Assembly (NCBI GenBank): GCA_022711755.1 | Contig: JAKLEA010000024.1 | Location: forward strand, 31,725 to 95,724 | Source of the DNA: Planctomycetota bacterium | GTDB lineage: Bacteria > Planctomycetota > Brocadiia > SM23-32 > JAKLEA01 | Reading direction: 5' to 3' | DNA length: 64,000 nt | In this document: positions 18,301-26,933 of the stretch, in pieces | How positions within the stretch are numbered: the first letter of the stretch is position 1 | How the letters are laid out: each line of letters starts with the position of its first letter | Position numbers and translations under genes: made by a program | Notes under the pieces: generated by a model | Databases searched by the model: none | Told to the model about the DNA's origin: nothing | The model's input: the letters and a program-made list of their open reading frames with translations, nothing else

Positions 18301-19238
18301 CGAACATCGCCCCGGAGTGGCCGCTTTACAACGAGGAGTGTCTGACATATCCGCGCGCCGGAGGATATCACCGCCAGCCGGAGCAGAACGCCTACATCGT
18401 CTGCTACAGGAGCGCGTGGCAGGACTTCATGGCCCACGGAATCGCTCGCATGATGGACGAATACGACATTGACGGCGTCTACCTGGACGGGACGGCGAAT
18501 CCTTGGCAGTGCGCCAACCGGCTGCACGGGTGCGGATACGAGAAGCCGAACGGGGGAATCGAGGCGGGTTACGCAATCTTCCCGGCGCGGGAGATGATGC
18601 GGCGGATTTATACGATCGTGAAAACCCGCAAGGCGGACGGGCAGGTCAACGTCCATCAGTCCACCTGCATGACCACGCCCAGCATCGCGTTCGCGACGAG
18701 CTATTGGGACGGCGAACAATTCGGCAGCATTCCGCGCGGAGCCGACGTCTTCCAGTTGATCCCGCTTGACGCTTTCCGCTGCGAGTTCATGGGCCACCAG
18801 TGGGGAATCCCTGCGGAGTTCCTCTGTTATGATCGTCCGTACACGATGCGCGAGGCGATGAGCTTCACGCTCCTTCACGACGTCCTCACGCGCAACACCT
18901 ACGACATGTCGCCGCAACTTTGGAAGGCGATGGATGAATTCGGGCGCAGGGAAGCTCATTGGCTGCCATACTGGAAGAACGAGGCGCTCGTGAAGACCGA
19001 TTCGCCGGAAACGAAGGTCAGCCTCTACCTGCGCAAGGGCAAAGGCTGCATAGCCGTGATCTCGAACCTGGGCAAGGGCGCGCACAATGCGGAGGCCCGG
19101 TTCGATCTGGCCGCGATGGGATTGCCGGAGAACGTCGCCGGAACAGAGGTCATCTCCGGCGAGATGATCGCCCTTCCGGGCGGCGTCTTCAACATGGAAC
19201 TTCAACCTCTCGACTTCCGCGTCGTGTGGATAAAATAG
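15396..19238 (+). CDS. Giant secreted protein: CBM9-like, LamG-like and TIM-barrel (GH-like) domains
   Basis: Exported protein of 1280 residues with a Sec signal peptide (cleavage near 'SRAG', residue 28). Domains by rough position: a CBM9/DOMON-like N-terminal domain (35-230, 'DDDAFEVFIDPGHSHSIYYQ'), beta-sandwich linkers, a region 480-690 like the N-terminal part of GH123/DUF6067 proteins ('WIGDEERGFSWFCESDRNF'), a LamG-like concanavalin fold (about 693-845, 'WHHVALTWGTTIGVWVDGKR'), and a C-terminal TIM barrel (about 900-1230) with 'YDIDGVYLDGT' and 'VNVHQST'. The start ATG overlaps the upstream TGA by four bases. The arrangement is typical of DUF6067/GH123-like proteins of planctomycetes and Lentisphaerae, whose substrates are mostly unknown. 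Catalytic residues cannot be assigned with certainty. Confidence 0.8.
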   Translation: MILARTIIPVMVILIASAVLSAPFSRAGSLEDDWIPITIACSLGDDAAGSFDPESPAWKSAASACFFHDISSRKVDPIQPTVLVGRLKDALIIQAFMPLPEGAKPKADARGRDGNVWDDDAFEVFIDPGHSHSIYYQFIVNAAGAKWDSRGKDGSWSVEWDAKTEIRMGGWAALLRIPYASLGKEPTDGDLWGFNAAWDRQTPRQGVFAWVSVLETLHEPGRFGHLLFTSGALPCSVAGAPLLKDDRLEIPARAPRNSTVRMTVSELSSGKPAKNIIETEAKTVADEPIRFSVEWPKANGFRMTGDFLAAVAVSDQARKIFWRAVAPISVPEPLNVRLKTLALRQAALLEIDATGIGIPLPAGDCVVEFRPKEGGKPTLSRKVDLGNTGMADIEIGTAELAPGDYIANVAFISGDKTIFNKEIPFITTGKPEWLGSKQGFTDKVLPPWTPIEVAGRTVKVSGRSYEFAGLPGPAKVTIGSAEILAGPIEFRVVSGGVEQKFTKTAVECMEKSETKAVLKSEASGEDCSILSKTTVEFDGLIRSDFRLDAKGKAIDSFRMDVPIRKEYANYLYHFPGKWNSSFNVGAFPDRDTAFPFKPYVWIGDEERGFSWFCESDRNFNPADRNEVTRIIHENDIVILSINVISSRAETAKPIEFTFGFQATPVKTPDKDVWDYRICHAGNYGIQDQPYAPSGRIIYPAEGNINFGQGTLEVWVRNNFDSDVPIEEPGNKGALNRDLFTVVFPNDDRIGLYWNIDDRGMRVYSREGGAYPIIVGTASKWKPGEWHHVALTWGTTIGVWVDGKRLGSKLHTGSVSSDPRGAELVFDVKPGHFDVDAIRISDVPRLKFDVTKPPEADEHTLLLDQLDERFKPDGKLQTMPMKGISGLVTGQIEFAKGRFGNCLASKAGSGKMSYLDHLASIGVRTICFHEHWTDIQNYTSTTHGEKLKALVKACHERNIQVLPYFGYEISNIAPEWPLYNEECLTYPRAGGYHRQPEQNAYIVCYRSAWQDFMAHGIARMMDEYDIDGVYLDGTANPWQCANRLHGCGYEKPNGGIEAGYAIFPAREMMRRIYTIVKTRKADGQVNVHQSTCMTTPSIAFATSYWDGEQFGSIPRGADVFQLIPLDAFRCEFMGHQWGIPAEFLCYDRPYTMREAMSFTLLHDVLTRNTYDMSPQLWKAMDEFGRREAHWLPYWKNEALVKTDSPETKVSLYLRKGKGCIAVISNLGKGAHNAEARFDLAAMGLPENVAGTEVISGEMIALPGGVFNMELQPLDFRVVWIK

Positions 19239-19256
19239 CGTTTGGGAGGCGTCAAC

Positions 19257-20201
19257 ATGGAAAACCGCATTGATGACAGGCAACTGATGTGCCTTATCGT
19301 GGACGATCCCTGTCCCGGCTACAACCCGTCGTTTTTCCACCTTGCCCCGGAACCGCATCCCCGGATGATCCCGGGCGACCTTATCCATCGCGTGGCCGAT
19401 CTCTTCGACGAGTTCGGAGTCATGGGCAAGTTCAGCCTGATTCCCTACCCGATGGGCCAGGGCCGCATTGACCGCCATGTGCGCGGCGTCTGGGACGAGG
19501 TCGTCGTGGATTTCGTCTCGGTCGCGCGGGACAGGATTGCGGAGCGATTCGACATCACCCCGGAAATCCTCACGCACTGGAACGCGGTGGACATCCGCAA
19601 TCCGGAGATTCTGCTGAACGAGCGGGAGGACGTCTACTTCGCGCACATTGACTGCGAAACCATGACGGCCTATATCGCGCTGTCGCTCAACATTCTTCTG
19701 CGGGTCGGCATTGACGCGACCGGCGTGACCTCCCCCTGGGCGCTTGGCGGAGAGCGGGAGGACTTCTACATCCGCGCGATACTGGAGGCGCAGAAACTGG
19801 TCAACGGAAGAAAGAAGACGTGGTATTTCCTGCACATTGACACGAAATCACCGTCGCTCGACCACCGCGTCGCCTATCGCAGCGATGACGGAAGCGAATG
19901 GGTCGTCAGCATAGTCAGCGGGGGGGGGGACTTCATCTGGGACACGCAGAAGGGCGCCGAGCCGCGAACAGACGACCTTATTTCGGCGGACGGCAAGACC
20001 GGGCGGCTGGTCGAGCTTGCGAAATCCGGATGCCCGATCACGTTCCACACACACTGGCAGTCAATCAACTCCGGCGGCAGCAGGGCGGGATTGGCCGGAT
20101 TGCGGGATCTGTTCGGCCGCATCAACAAACACATGAGTGATCGTTACCGGTGGGCGAAATGCTCTGAGCTAGCGCGGCAGGTGGCGGAAGGAAAAGCGTG
20201 A
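19257..20201 (+). CDS. Polysaccharide-deacetylase-like protein
   Basis: Cytoplasmic-looking protein of 314 residues with no signal peptide. The ATG at 19257 has GGGAGG eight bases upstream and is preferred to a TTG 15 bases earlier. It resembles the NodB-fold relatives that act on or sense carbohydrates: an early metal-type motif 'CLIVDDPCPGYN', a helix after 'FGVMGKFSLIPYPMGQGR', and a His-rich late motif 'PITFHTHWQSINS'. The canonical HxxxH of active deacetylases is not clearly present, so it may be a divergent enzyme. Codons around 19920-19929 form a run of ten G. It lies 18 bases after the 1280-residue protein and belongs to the same transcript. Confidence 0.68.
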   Translation: MENRIDDRQLMCLIVDDPCPGYNPSFFHLAPEPHPRMIPGDLIHRVADLFDEFGVMGKFSLIPYPMGQGRIDRHVRGVWDEVVVDFVSVARDRIAERFDITPEILTHWNAVDIRNPEILLNEREDVYFAHIDCETMTAYIALSLNILLRVGIDATGVTSPWALGGEREDFYIRAILEAQKLVNGRKKTWYFLHIDTKSPSLDHRVAYRSDDGSEWVVSIVSGGGDFIWDTQKGAEPRTDDLISADGKTGRLVELAKSGCPITFHTHWQSINSGGSRAGLAGLRDLFGRINKHMSDRYRWAKCSELARQVAEGKA

Positions 20202-20247
20202 CCCCGTGCCCCCCGAACCGGAACATAGGGATTCTTGTGTATTTGTC

Positions 20248-20288
20248 CCCTCTCCCTCGGGAGAGGGCGGCGCTTCCGTCAGGAAGCG
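20248..20288. repeat. Two tandem hairpins, REP-like intergenic element
   Basis: CCCTCTCCC-TC-GGGAGAGGG (20248-20267) is followed directly by CGCTTCC-GTCA-GGAAGCG (20271-20288) and then GGGTGAGGGG. Such paired hairpins ending in GGTGAGGG are a common dispersed element in many environmental genomes. It overlaps the 5' end of the open frame of the next gene, which argues that the gene starts after it. Confidence 0.7.
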
Positions 20289-20292
20289 ACGG

Positions 20293-21339
20293 GTGAGGGG
20301 CGAACCAAGTCGGACCACCGCCCTCGCCCGCCTTTCCGCTATTGCAGGCGTCGTCCTGCTCATGATGACGGTCGCGGCACATTTTGCAATCACCGGCATT
20401 GACCTGCTCGACATTTGTCTGGACGTTCTGTCATTCTACCGGACGCAACTGCTGATCCTGTCGGTTCTGAGTATCGCCGGCGTCTGCCTTGAATCGAAGC
20501 GGCTCCGACGCAGGATCATCTTTCCCGCGATTGCGGCGGCGATCAACGCCGTCGAGGTTCTGCCCTGGTGCGGGCTGACCGCCGGTTCGCAAACGCTCCG
20601 CGCCGACCCGGCGGTCCCCGGAAAGCCCGGACTTGTGCTATGCGTCGCCAACGTTCTGCGCGAGAATCCTGAAAAGGCGGCCTTCATCCGCTTCGTCCGC
20701 GAGATATCTCCGGACGTTCTTGTCGTGCTGGAGGTCAATCCGGAATGGATCGAAGGCCTCCAGCCCCTGCGCGCGCAATACCCCGGCTTCATCGAACAGC
20801 CGGACGCGCTGACCGACTACGGCCTCCTGATTCTCAGCCGCCTGCCGATTATCGCCGGCGGAACGGGCGACGATGGCCTGAACCTGCCGCGCTGCCGCAG
20901 AATCGCCTTCCGGTGGGAAGGCCGGGATGTGACGCTGGTGGCCGCTCACCCATTCCCGCCCGGCGATCCGGCGCGCCTCTGGCGCTTACGCAATCGCTCC
21001 ATCCACGAAATCGCGGCGGCAGTTCGCTCAGCAGGCGGTCCGGCGCTGGTAATGGGCGACCTGAACATGACGATGTTCTCGCGCCACTACAAGAGCTTGA
21101 TTTCGGAAGGCGGCCTTGCGAACGCCCGCGAAGGCATCGGACTGTTTCATACCTTCCCGAGCTTTCTCCCCAACTTCATGCGGATTCCGCTGGACCATGT
21201 TCTGCACAGCGCACATTTCGTCACGCGGCGGCTTGAAAAGAAAAGCATCCCCGGATCAGACCACCTGGGGCTTGTCGCAGAGCTTGACTGGATGGAATCC
21301 GGCGCAATTTCCCGTAAGGGCGGAGGAGAATATGATTGA
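20293..21339 (+). CDS. Membrane-anchored endonuclease/exonuclease/phosphatase (EEP) family protein, YafD-like
   Basis: Inner-membrane protein of about 348 residues: two to three N-terminal membrane segments (about 15-85), then an EEP domain. Motifs are 'VVLEVNPEWI' (catalytic Glu-type strand), 'GLLILSRLPI', 'VAAHPFPPGD', 'VMGDLNMT' (the GDxN motif) and 'GSDHLGLVAEL' (the final SDH with catalytic His). EEP enzymes cleave phosphodiester or phosphomonoester bonds in nucleic acids, inositol phosphates or sphingolipids; the membrane-anchored YafD type has no proven substrate. A GTG at 20206 extends the frame through the hairpin element; the GTG at 20293 with AGGAAG eight bases upstream is preferred. 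It overlaps the pectate lyase start by eight bases. Confidence 0.8.
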   Translation: MRGEPSRTTALARLSAIAGVVLLMMTVAAHFAITGIDLLDICLDVLSFYRTQLLILSVLSIAGVCLESKRLRRRIIFPAIAAAINAVEVLPWCGLTAGSQTLRADPAVPGKPGLVLCVANVLRENPEKAAFIRFVREISPDVLVVLEVNPEWIEGLQPLRAQYPGFIEQPDALTDYGLLILSRLPIIAGGTGDDGLNLPRCRRIAFRWEGRDVTLVAAHPFPPGDPARLWRLRNRSIHEIAAAVRSAGGPALVMGDLNMTMFSRHYKSLISEGGLANAREGIGLFHTFPSFLPNFMRIPLDHVLHSAHFVTRRLEKKSIPGSDHLGLVAELDWMESGAISRKGGGEYD

Positions 21340-22720
21340 ACCGACAAGAGAAAAAACATCCTTCCTGCCGGCGCCGTCCGGGCTGATAGCGGCGCTTGTC
21401 CTGTCAGTTATCGCGGCCGAATTGAGCGCCGATGCCGGGCAGCAGATGGCATTTCCGGGCGCCGAGGGCTTCGGACGCTTCGCCAGGGGCGGACGCGGCG
21501 GAGACGTTTATCACGTGACGAATCTCGATGATGATGGCCCCGGTTCGCTGCGCCACGGCATACGAACGGCAAAAGGTTCCCGCACAATCGTTTTCGACGT
21601 TTCAGGAACGATACAACTCCGCTCGGAACTCGAAATCGGAGTGTCGGAATTGACTATCGCCGGTCAGACCGCGCCCGGCGACGGCATCTGCCTGCGGGAT
21701 CACACCCTCGGCATGAAGAACTGCCATGACGTTATTGTCCGTTATATCCGTGTCAGACTCGGCGATAAGAACAAGAAACCCGGCGGCTACGACACGTTGA
21801 CCACAAACGATATAGATAACGTGATACTAGATCATGTGTCGCTGAGTTGGGGAGTAGACGGCAATCACGATCTGCGCGCAGGCGGAAATTTCACCATGCA
21901 ATGGTGCATCCTCAGCGAAGCCCTGCACAACAGCATCCACGAAAAAGGCCCGCACGCCATGTGCGCGTCGTATCGGGAGCCTGACGGGCCTTTATCGCTG
22001 CATCACAACATCTTCACCACAAGCCGGGACAGGCATCCCACGCTGGGCAGCGCAGACCCGGGAGACGCCATCACGACAGTGGATTTCCGCAACAACGTGA
22101 TCTACAACTGGAGCGGCACGGCCAACTTCTGCGATCACTTCATCAACGCGGTCAACAATTACTGGCGTCCGGGGCCGGAGACCGAGCCGGAGCGCAAGCC
22201 CATCGCCATGAAAGGATGCCTGCCGGACGCCGCGCACGGCTTCATGTCAGGCAACGTATTCGAAGGCAATGGCGGATGGACGCGGGACAACTACTCCTCG
22301 CTGGATTTCGAGCGCTGGCTGAAGGGGGGGAAGTACAAATACGCCGGCACATTAGCCGACTGGAAGGCCCCGCAACCCGATCTCGGAGACAACGCGCCAG
22401 CGACGCAGACGGCGGGAGATGCGCTGGAACTTGTATTGCGCAGCGCGGGGGCCTCGTTGCGGCGCGATGCCGTTGATCAGCGAATAATCGCCGACGCCCG
22501 CAATCGCACCGGCAGGATGATAGACTCTCAGGACGAGGTCGGCGGCTGGCCGGAACTGAAAAACGAAGCGCCCCCGACGGATGCCGACCGTGACGGCATG
22601 CCAGACGCCTGGGAAAAAGCGAAGGGCTTGAATCCTGAAAATCCTGACGACGGGAAATCTGATGCCGACGGCGACGGTTACACAAATCTTGAGGACTACC
22701 TCAATAGTCTCTGCCGATAA
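21332..22720 (+). CDS. Secreted pectate lyase (PL1-like) with Ca-binding C-terminal repeat
   Basis: Exported protein of 462 residues. The ATG at 21332 has GGAGGAG six bases before it; upstream open frame lies within the previous gene. A signal sequence (to about residue 33) precedes a right-handed beta-helix. Family 1 features are 'GAEGFGRFARGGRGGDVYHV' at its start, 'VILDHVSLSWGVDGNHDL' with the conserved Asp of the calcium site (about residues 167-180), and 'FTTSRDRHP' carrying the candidate catalytic Arg (about 232-234). The C-terminus has 'DADRDGMPDAW' and 'DADGDGYTNLEDYL', calcium-binding repeats of the thrombospondin/dockerin type. The enzyme would cleave polygalacturonate by beta-elimination outside the cell, pointing to pectin as a substrate of the locus. 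Confidence 0.88.
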   Translation: MIEPTREKTSFLPAPSGLIAALVLSVIAAELSADAGQQMAFPGAEGFGRFARGGRGGDVYHVTNLDDDGPGSLRHGIRTAKGSRTIVFDVSGTIQLRSELEIGVSELTIAGQTAPGDGICLRDHTLGMKNCHDVIVRYIRVRLGDKNKKPGGYDTLTTNDIDNVILDHVSLSWGVDGNHDLRAGGNFTMQWCILSEALHNSIHEKGPHAMCASYREPDGPLSLHHNIFTTSRDRHPTLGSADPGDAITTVDFRNNVIYNWSGTANFCDHFINAVNNYWRPGPETEPERKPIAMKGCLPDAAHGFMSGNVFEGNGGWTRDNYSSLDFERWLKGGKYKYAGTLADWKAPQPDLGDNAPATQTAGDALELVLRSAGASLRRDAVDQRIIADARNRTGRMIDSQDEVGGWPELKNEAPPTDADRDGMPDAWEKAKGLNPENPDDGKSDADGDGYTNLEDYLNSLCR

Positions 22721-22750
22721 GCAACCTCTCCATCACCGAGGATCAATCAC

Positions 22751-23878
22751 ATGCCCGCAGCCGGAAAACGTCCCGAAGTCGTCGCGGTCTACTGTCCCCT
22801 CTGGCACACTTACGACCACGCCGGCTCGTGGAAGGGCGAAGGCTGGTGCGAGTGGGAACTGCTGCGGACGGCCGTCCCCCGCTTCCCTGGGCATCATCAG
22901 CCGCTTGAGCCGGAATGGGGCTGTTTCGACGAGAGCGATCCCGCGTGGGCCGCGCGGGAGATTGATCTGGCGGCGGACCACGGCATAGACGTTTTCATGA
23001 TTGACTGGTACTGGTACAGCGGCGTCCGCATTATGGAGGAGGCGCTTGAGAATGGCTTCCTGAAGGCCCCGAACCGCAACCGCCTCAAGTTCTGCCTCAT
23101 GTGGGCGAACCATCACTGGGCGGACTACTTCCCTGCGCCGTTCGGCAGGGAGTGGAACTCATGGCTCCCCTGCCGCCACTCGCTGAAGGACACGCTGCGT
23201 GTGATGGACTACTGCATTGAGCATTACTTCCGCCAGCCGAATTACTGGACTGTGGAGGGGCGGCTGTTCTTCAGCATGTTCAATCCCATTCACGCCATTC
23301 AGGAGCTTGGCGGGCCGAAGGGCTTCCGGGACGTCTTCGACCGGATGAACCGCCATCTGGAGAAATCGGGCCTTCCCCGGTTCCACCTGAACGCAATGTC
23401 GTGGGGCGCGGAACACGTCCCCACGTTCCGCGAGGCCGGATTCGACAGCACAACCTTTTACAACATCATCTCCAGCGGGAAGGTGTCGGAGAACCTGACG
23501 GAGCGTTACGAGGATCTGATCGTAAAGCATCAGGAGCGATGGGCGGCGATGTCAGCAACGGCGTTGCCGTATTTCCCTGTAATAACAATGGGATGGGACG
23601 TCACCCCGCGCTGCGAGAAGAGCGTCTCCTGGCCGTTTCCGCCGTCGCCGCTGAGCGGGAACCGCGATTATCCCTACATATCGGTCATCGAGGACAACAC
23701 GCCGGAACTTTTCAAGGAGCTTTGCCGCATGGCCCGCCGGCATGTCGAGCAAACGGGCCCGACGCCAAACGCCGTCCTGATCAATGCCTGGAACGAATGG
23801 ACCGAGGGTTGCTACCTCCTGCCGGAGAAGCGGCACGGGCTGGGATTCCTGAAAGCCGTGAAGGAAGCGCTGGGATAG
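22751..23878 (+). CDS. Glycoside hydrolase family 99-like / WbsX-type protein
   Basis: Protein of 375 residues without signal peptide. It matches the WbsX/GH99-like TIM-barrel family: N-terminal 'AVYCPLWH', 'GIDVFMIDWYWYSG', and the C-terminal hallmark 'NAWNEWTEGCYLLPE' with its conserved Trp, Asn and Glu residues. Members are found in O-antigen clusters and beside polysaccharide-degrading genes, but no activity has been proven for most. It follows the pectate lyase by 30 bases and probably belongs to the same transcript. A 147-base region after it (to the sulfatase stop) holds only a weak hairpin at 23993-24015. Confidence 0.85.
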   Translation: MPAAGKRPEVVAVYCPLWHTYDHAGSWKGEGWCEWELLRTAVPRFPGHHQPLEPEWGCFDESDPAWAAREIDLAADHGIDVFMIDWYWYSGVRIMEEALENGFLKAPNRNRLKFCLMWANHHWADYFPAPFGREWNSWLPCRHSLKDTLRVMDYCIEHYFRQPNYWTVEGRLFFSMFNPIHAIQELGGPKGFRDVFDRMNRHLEKSGLPRFHLNAMSWGAEHVPTFREAGFDSTTFYNIISSGKVSENLTERYEDLIVKHQERWAAMSATALPYFPVITMGWDVTPRCEKSVSWPFPPSPLSGNRDYPYISVIEDNTPELFKELCRMARRHVEQTGPTPNAVLINAWNEWTEGCYLLPEKRHGLGFLKAVKEALG

Positions 23879-24025
23879 CGCGAAATGCGGCGATCAAGAG
23901 CGCGCATGAAAAGGCGCCGTCACATGTGTTCGAATCCCGAATTGGATTTACATACGCGCAACAACGCTGCCATCGAGGAAAACCTCGCATGGGCAACCGC
24001 AAAAAATGCGGTCGCACACCCCTAG

Positions 24026-25459
24026 TTATCTGAGTTCGTCGCGGTCGTTTTCGTATTGCCTTCTGAATTCTGCACAGGACGCGGCCATCTTTTCCAGTAT
24101 TTCGCGGCGCGCCGGATCGCCGGCCAGGTTGTTTTCCTCACCCGGATCGTTTTTCAGATCGTAGAGCATTTCATAGACCGGTTTCTGCTCAAAGTAGCGC
24201 ATATAGGCCCATTGCTCCGTTCGGAAGCCTTCGCTTTTCGGTATTCCCTTGTGGTTGAACAGGTGTTCGTAAAAGAATGAATTGCGCCATCCTTCGGTCG
24301 AATCATTGCGCGGAAGCCCCTGCAACGCTATCCCCTGCATGGCGTCGGGGACCATAATGTCGGCAGCAGCTAGAATCGTCGGGGCGACGTCCACGTTGAG
24401 CGCCATCTGCCTGATCCGGCTTCCGGCGGGACGGCTCAGCATCCTTCCCCCGTCAAGGATTATCATCGGGATGCGGACCGACTCCTCGTACATCAGCCAC
24501 TTGTCCGCAAAACCATGTTCGCCCAGGAAGTAGCCGTTGTCACTCATGAAGATGATGATCGTGTCGTCAGCAAGACCCTGGCGCTCAAGCTCCGCGCGTA
24601 TCCGCCCGATTGCCGCGTCTACGCCGCTTATCATCCTGTAATACCCCCGGACCATCTGCTGATACTTCTCCGGTTCGTCGAAGCGCCAACGCCACCGGAC
24701 CCGGCTTTCCGAATTCCGAAGGAATTCGGGCTGCTTCTCGAAATCCTCCTGCGTTGCCGTTTTCGGGACCGGGATTGTGGCGTCGCGATAAAGATGGTCA
24801 ACCGTCTCCGGCCAGAAGTATTGTTTCGGGTCGCCGTCCTCGGCGTGGGGGGCATTGAAGCTGACGGACAGGCAGAAGGGCTGATCCTTCCGGCATCCCC
24901 TGAGAAAGGATATCGCCTCGTCGCATTCGATGTCGGTCAGGTGTCGTCTTCCCCCCGGAACGTCTTTGAAATACGGGTTTCGGTCAAGGGGTTTGAACAC
25001 GTCGAACATGCGCTCAACGCCGCCCTTCTCGACAACGACTCCGAACTTGCCGACAAGTCCGGTCCGGTAGCCGACTGCCTTAAGCATGGCGGGGTAGCTC
25101 ATTGCGGCAAGGTCGGCCCGCAACGGCGGCGTTCCGAACGTGAATCCGTGCGTTCGTTCGTAAAGACCGGTCAGGATTGAGGCGCGGCTCGCGGCGCAGA
25201 TGGCGGTTGTGACGAAGGCGTTCTCGAACATGACGCCTTCGCGCGCGAGCCTGTCAATCTCTGGCGTCCGGATGATCGTATTGCCGGCGCAGCCAATCGC
25301 GTCCCATCGCTGATCGTCAGTAAGGAGAACAAGGAAGTTCGGTCTGTTACCGGATTCCACTGCTCCGATTGCGGGGAGCGAAGCGGCGGCAAGCCCGGCT
25401 CCTATCCGGCCGGCTTGAACCATCAACTGCCTGCGGCTTATTGTATTGGAATCGTCCAA
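24026..25459 (-). CDS. Tat-exported sulfatase (Cys-type, arylsulfatase family)
   Basis: Hydrolase of 477 residues that removes sulfate esters from carbohydrates or other molecules. The TTG at 25459 has GAGG nine bases before it and yields a twin-arginine signal ('SRRQLMVQAG', residues 8-17); the open frame continues upstream without a good start. Sulfatase hallmarks are 'LLTDDQRWD' (metal-binding Asp pair), the activation motif C88-A-A-S-R in 'ICAASRASILTG' (Cys converted to formylglycine), and 'FMSDNGYFLGEHG' near 300. A Cys-type site needs a formylglycine-generating enzyme or the anaerobic anSME, neither of which is in this window. It is divergent from the deacetylase gene at 25593; the intergenic region of 133 bases could hold both promoters. 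Confidence 0.93.
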   Translation of the reverse strand: MDDSNTISRRQLMVQAGRIGAGLAAASLPAIGAVESGNRPNFLVLLTDDQRWDAIGCAGNTIIRTPEIDRLAREGVMFENAFVTTAICAASRASILTGLYERTHGFTFGTPPLRADLAAMSYPAMLKAVGYRTGLVGKFGVVVEKGGVERMFDVFKPLDRNPYFKDVPGGRRHLTDIECDEAISFLRGCRKDQPFCLSVSFNAPHAEDGDPKQYFWPETVDHLYRDATIPVPKTATQEDFEKQPEFLRNSESRVRWRWRFDEPEKYQQMVRGYYRMISGVDAAIGRIRAELERQGLADDTIIIFMSDNGYFLGEHGFADKWLMYEESVRIPMIILDGGRMLSRPAGSRIRQMALNVDVAPTILAAADIMVPDAMQGIALQGLPRNDSTEGWRNSFFYEHLFNHKGIPKSEGFRTEQWAYMRYFEQKPVYEMLYDLKNDPGEENNLAGDPARREILEKMAASCAEFRRQYENDRDELR

Positions 25460-25592
25460 GGGCTTTTCCTCATGATGGATGATAGCACATGAAGCCGCCG
25501 GACGGAACCCGAAGAACTCGGGATGAACTCGCCCGATAGACGGTGTATATTGTTGACGAACCTGAAATACCGCTAAACGGAGTCGCAAGACA

Positions 25593-26933
25593 ATGCCATC
25601 CGTCATCTTCACGTTCGATCACGAGGATTTTCTCGTCCCCGGCAGCATTGATACGGCCGTCCAACTGGCCGAGGCGCTCACCCGGCGCGGCCTGAGGGGG
25701 AGCTTCTGCACGGTCGGCCTGCGGGCGAAGTTCATGCAAAGGCTGGCAACCCCGCGGCAGATCGCCACTTTCGAGCCTCACGAGATCGGTTTCCACAGCC
25801 GCTCACACGGCATCAAACCCGTGATCGCAGAGGAGTTGAGCAAGACCGGCTGGGACGAGGGGGCGGAGCTTTTCATCCAGCGTGAACGGGAAGGCATGGA
25901 ATGGGTCATGGAGACGTTCAGGCGCGACCACCTGCCCGTGACGCTTCCGCCGGGATACTGCGACACGGCGGCCAACGGGGTGTGGGCGAGCGCGCGGCTT
26001 GGTTTCCGCCTCGTCGCGGGAAGTCCGCTGGTCTGGAACAAGCGGGGCGTTCATCACTGCGCCGGCTGCATGCACGTCAGGTACAGCCTTTGGCTCGACG
26101 ATTTCGCCACGGGGGCGACGTTCGAGGAAAAACGCCGGCAGCTTGAGAGACTGCTGGAGACAGAGGAATATGTTCTCATCTGCGATCACCCGACGTATCT
26201 CTACAACGCGGAGTGGCCGGAGGTCGGGCAGGCTCACCTGCCGCCGGAGGAGTGGAAAATCCCGCCCCCACGCCCGAGGGAAACGCTGGAATACGCGCTT
26301 GCGAACATTGAGAAGATTTACGAGTTCTGCGCGAATGAGCCGTCCATCGAGGTCATCACCTACGACGAGTTGATCCAGCGTGAATCGCTGGAGCGTCCGA
26401 AGTCATTGCCCAGAGAGGCTGTAATCCAACTTGCCCGGGAGCTTGCGCTGGAGAACACGATCAGGGGGGCCGCGGTGGGGGGCGTTCCGCTGTCAGCCGC
26501 TGAGGTGATGGCGATGATGACGCATGTTCTGGCGCGTCCTGAGAAGCCGATTGTTCCGGTGCGGCAGTTGCTCGGACCGAAGGGACTGCCCGGATTGCCG
26601 GAGCGGGATGTTCCGGCGGATGGGGCGTCTCCGGGCATTTTGGCGCGCGCGGCGGAGGCACAGCTTGCCGGCGAGTTCATGCCCGACCGCCTGGCGTTCG
26701 GCAAGGCTGACGCGACGCCGGGAGGGTGGTTCCGGTATGCGGCGCAGGCGCTTGCCGACAACGAGATGTCCGCGATTCCGGCGTCATCGCCATTTCCGAC
26801 GGAGGCAGATGCCGAAGACTTCCGCCGCAACTGGTATGGATGGTGCATGTTCCCGCCGGACATGAGCGCCGACAGGCTCATGACAATGAACAGGCTTCAG
26901 TCCTGGTCCTTCAGGCCAAACAGGATCGAATAA
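25593..26933 (+). CDS. Polysaccharide deacetylase family protein
   Basis: Protein of 446 residues with no signal peptide. It starts with the NodB-type metal motif 'VIFTFDHEDF' (Asp-Asp analogue) and has the second metal motif 'GFHSRSHGI' (HxxxH, about residues 68-72), then 'LPPGYC' in place of the usual RxPY motif. The domain ends near residue 250; the remaining part ('ELALENTIRGAAVG') is helical and of unknown role. The family removes N- or O-acetyl groups from glycans, or acts as an amidohydrolase. It abuts the next gene (TAATG overlap), so the two are translationally linked. Confidence 0.82.
   Translation: MPSVIFTFDHEDFLVPGSIDTAVQLAEALTRRGLRGSFCTVGLRAKFMQRLATPRQIATFEPHEIGFHSRSHGIKPVIAEELSKTGWDEGAELFIQREREGMEWVMETFRRDHLPVTLPPGYCDTAANGVWASARLGFRLVAGSPLVWNKRGVHHCAGCMHVRYSLWLDDFATGATFEEKRRQLERLLETEEYVLICDHPTYLYNAEWPEVGQAHLPPEEWKIPPPRPRETLEYALANIEKIYEFCANEPSIEVITYDELIQRESLERPKSLPREAVIQLARELALENTIRGAAVGGVPLSAAEVMAMMTHVLARPEKPIVPVRQLLGPKGLPGLPERDVPADGASPGILARAAEAQLAGEFMPDRLAFGKADATPGGWFRYAAQALADNEMSAIPASSPFPTEADAEDFRRNWYGWCMFPPDMSADRLMTMNRLQSWSFRPNRIE

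Noticed and set aside
17727..19835. Open frame of 702 codons on the minus strand
   Set aside because: It lies opposite the 1280-residue protein and the next gene, which have signal peptide, domains and ribosome binding sites. The minus-strand protein is Arg/His/Val-rich without motifs, typical for a shadow frame in GC-rich DNA.
23993..24015. Terminator between the WbsX-like gene and the sulfatase
   Set aside because: The stem GCAACCGCA/TGCGGTCGC exists with one mismatch, but no T-run follows on either strand, so the function is unclear.
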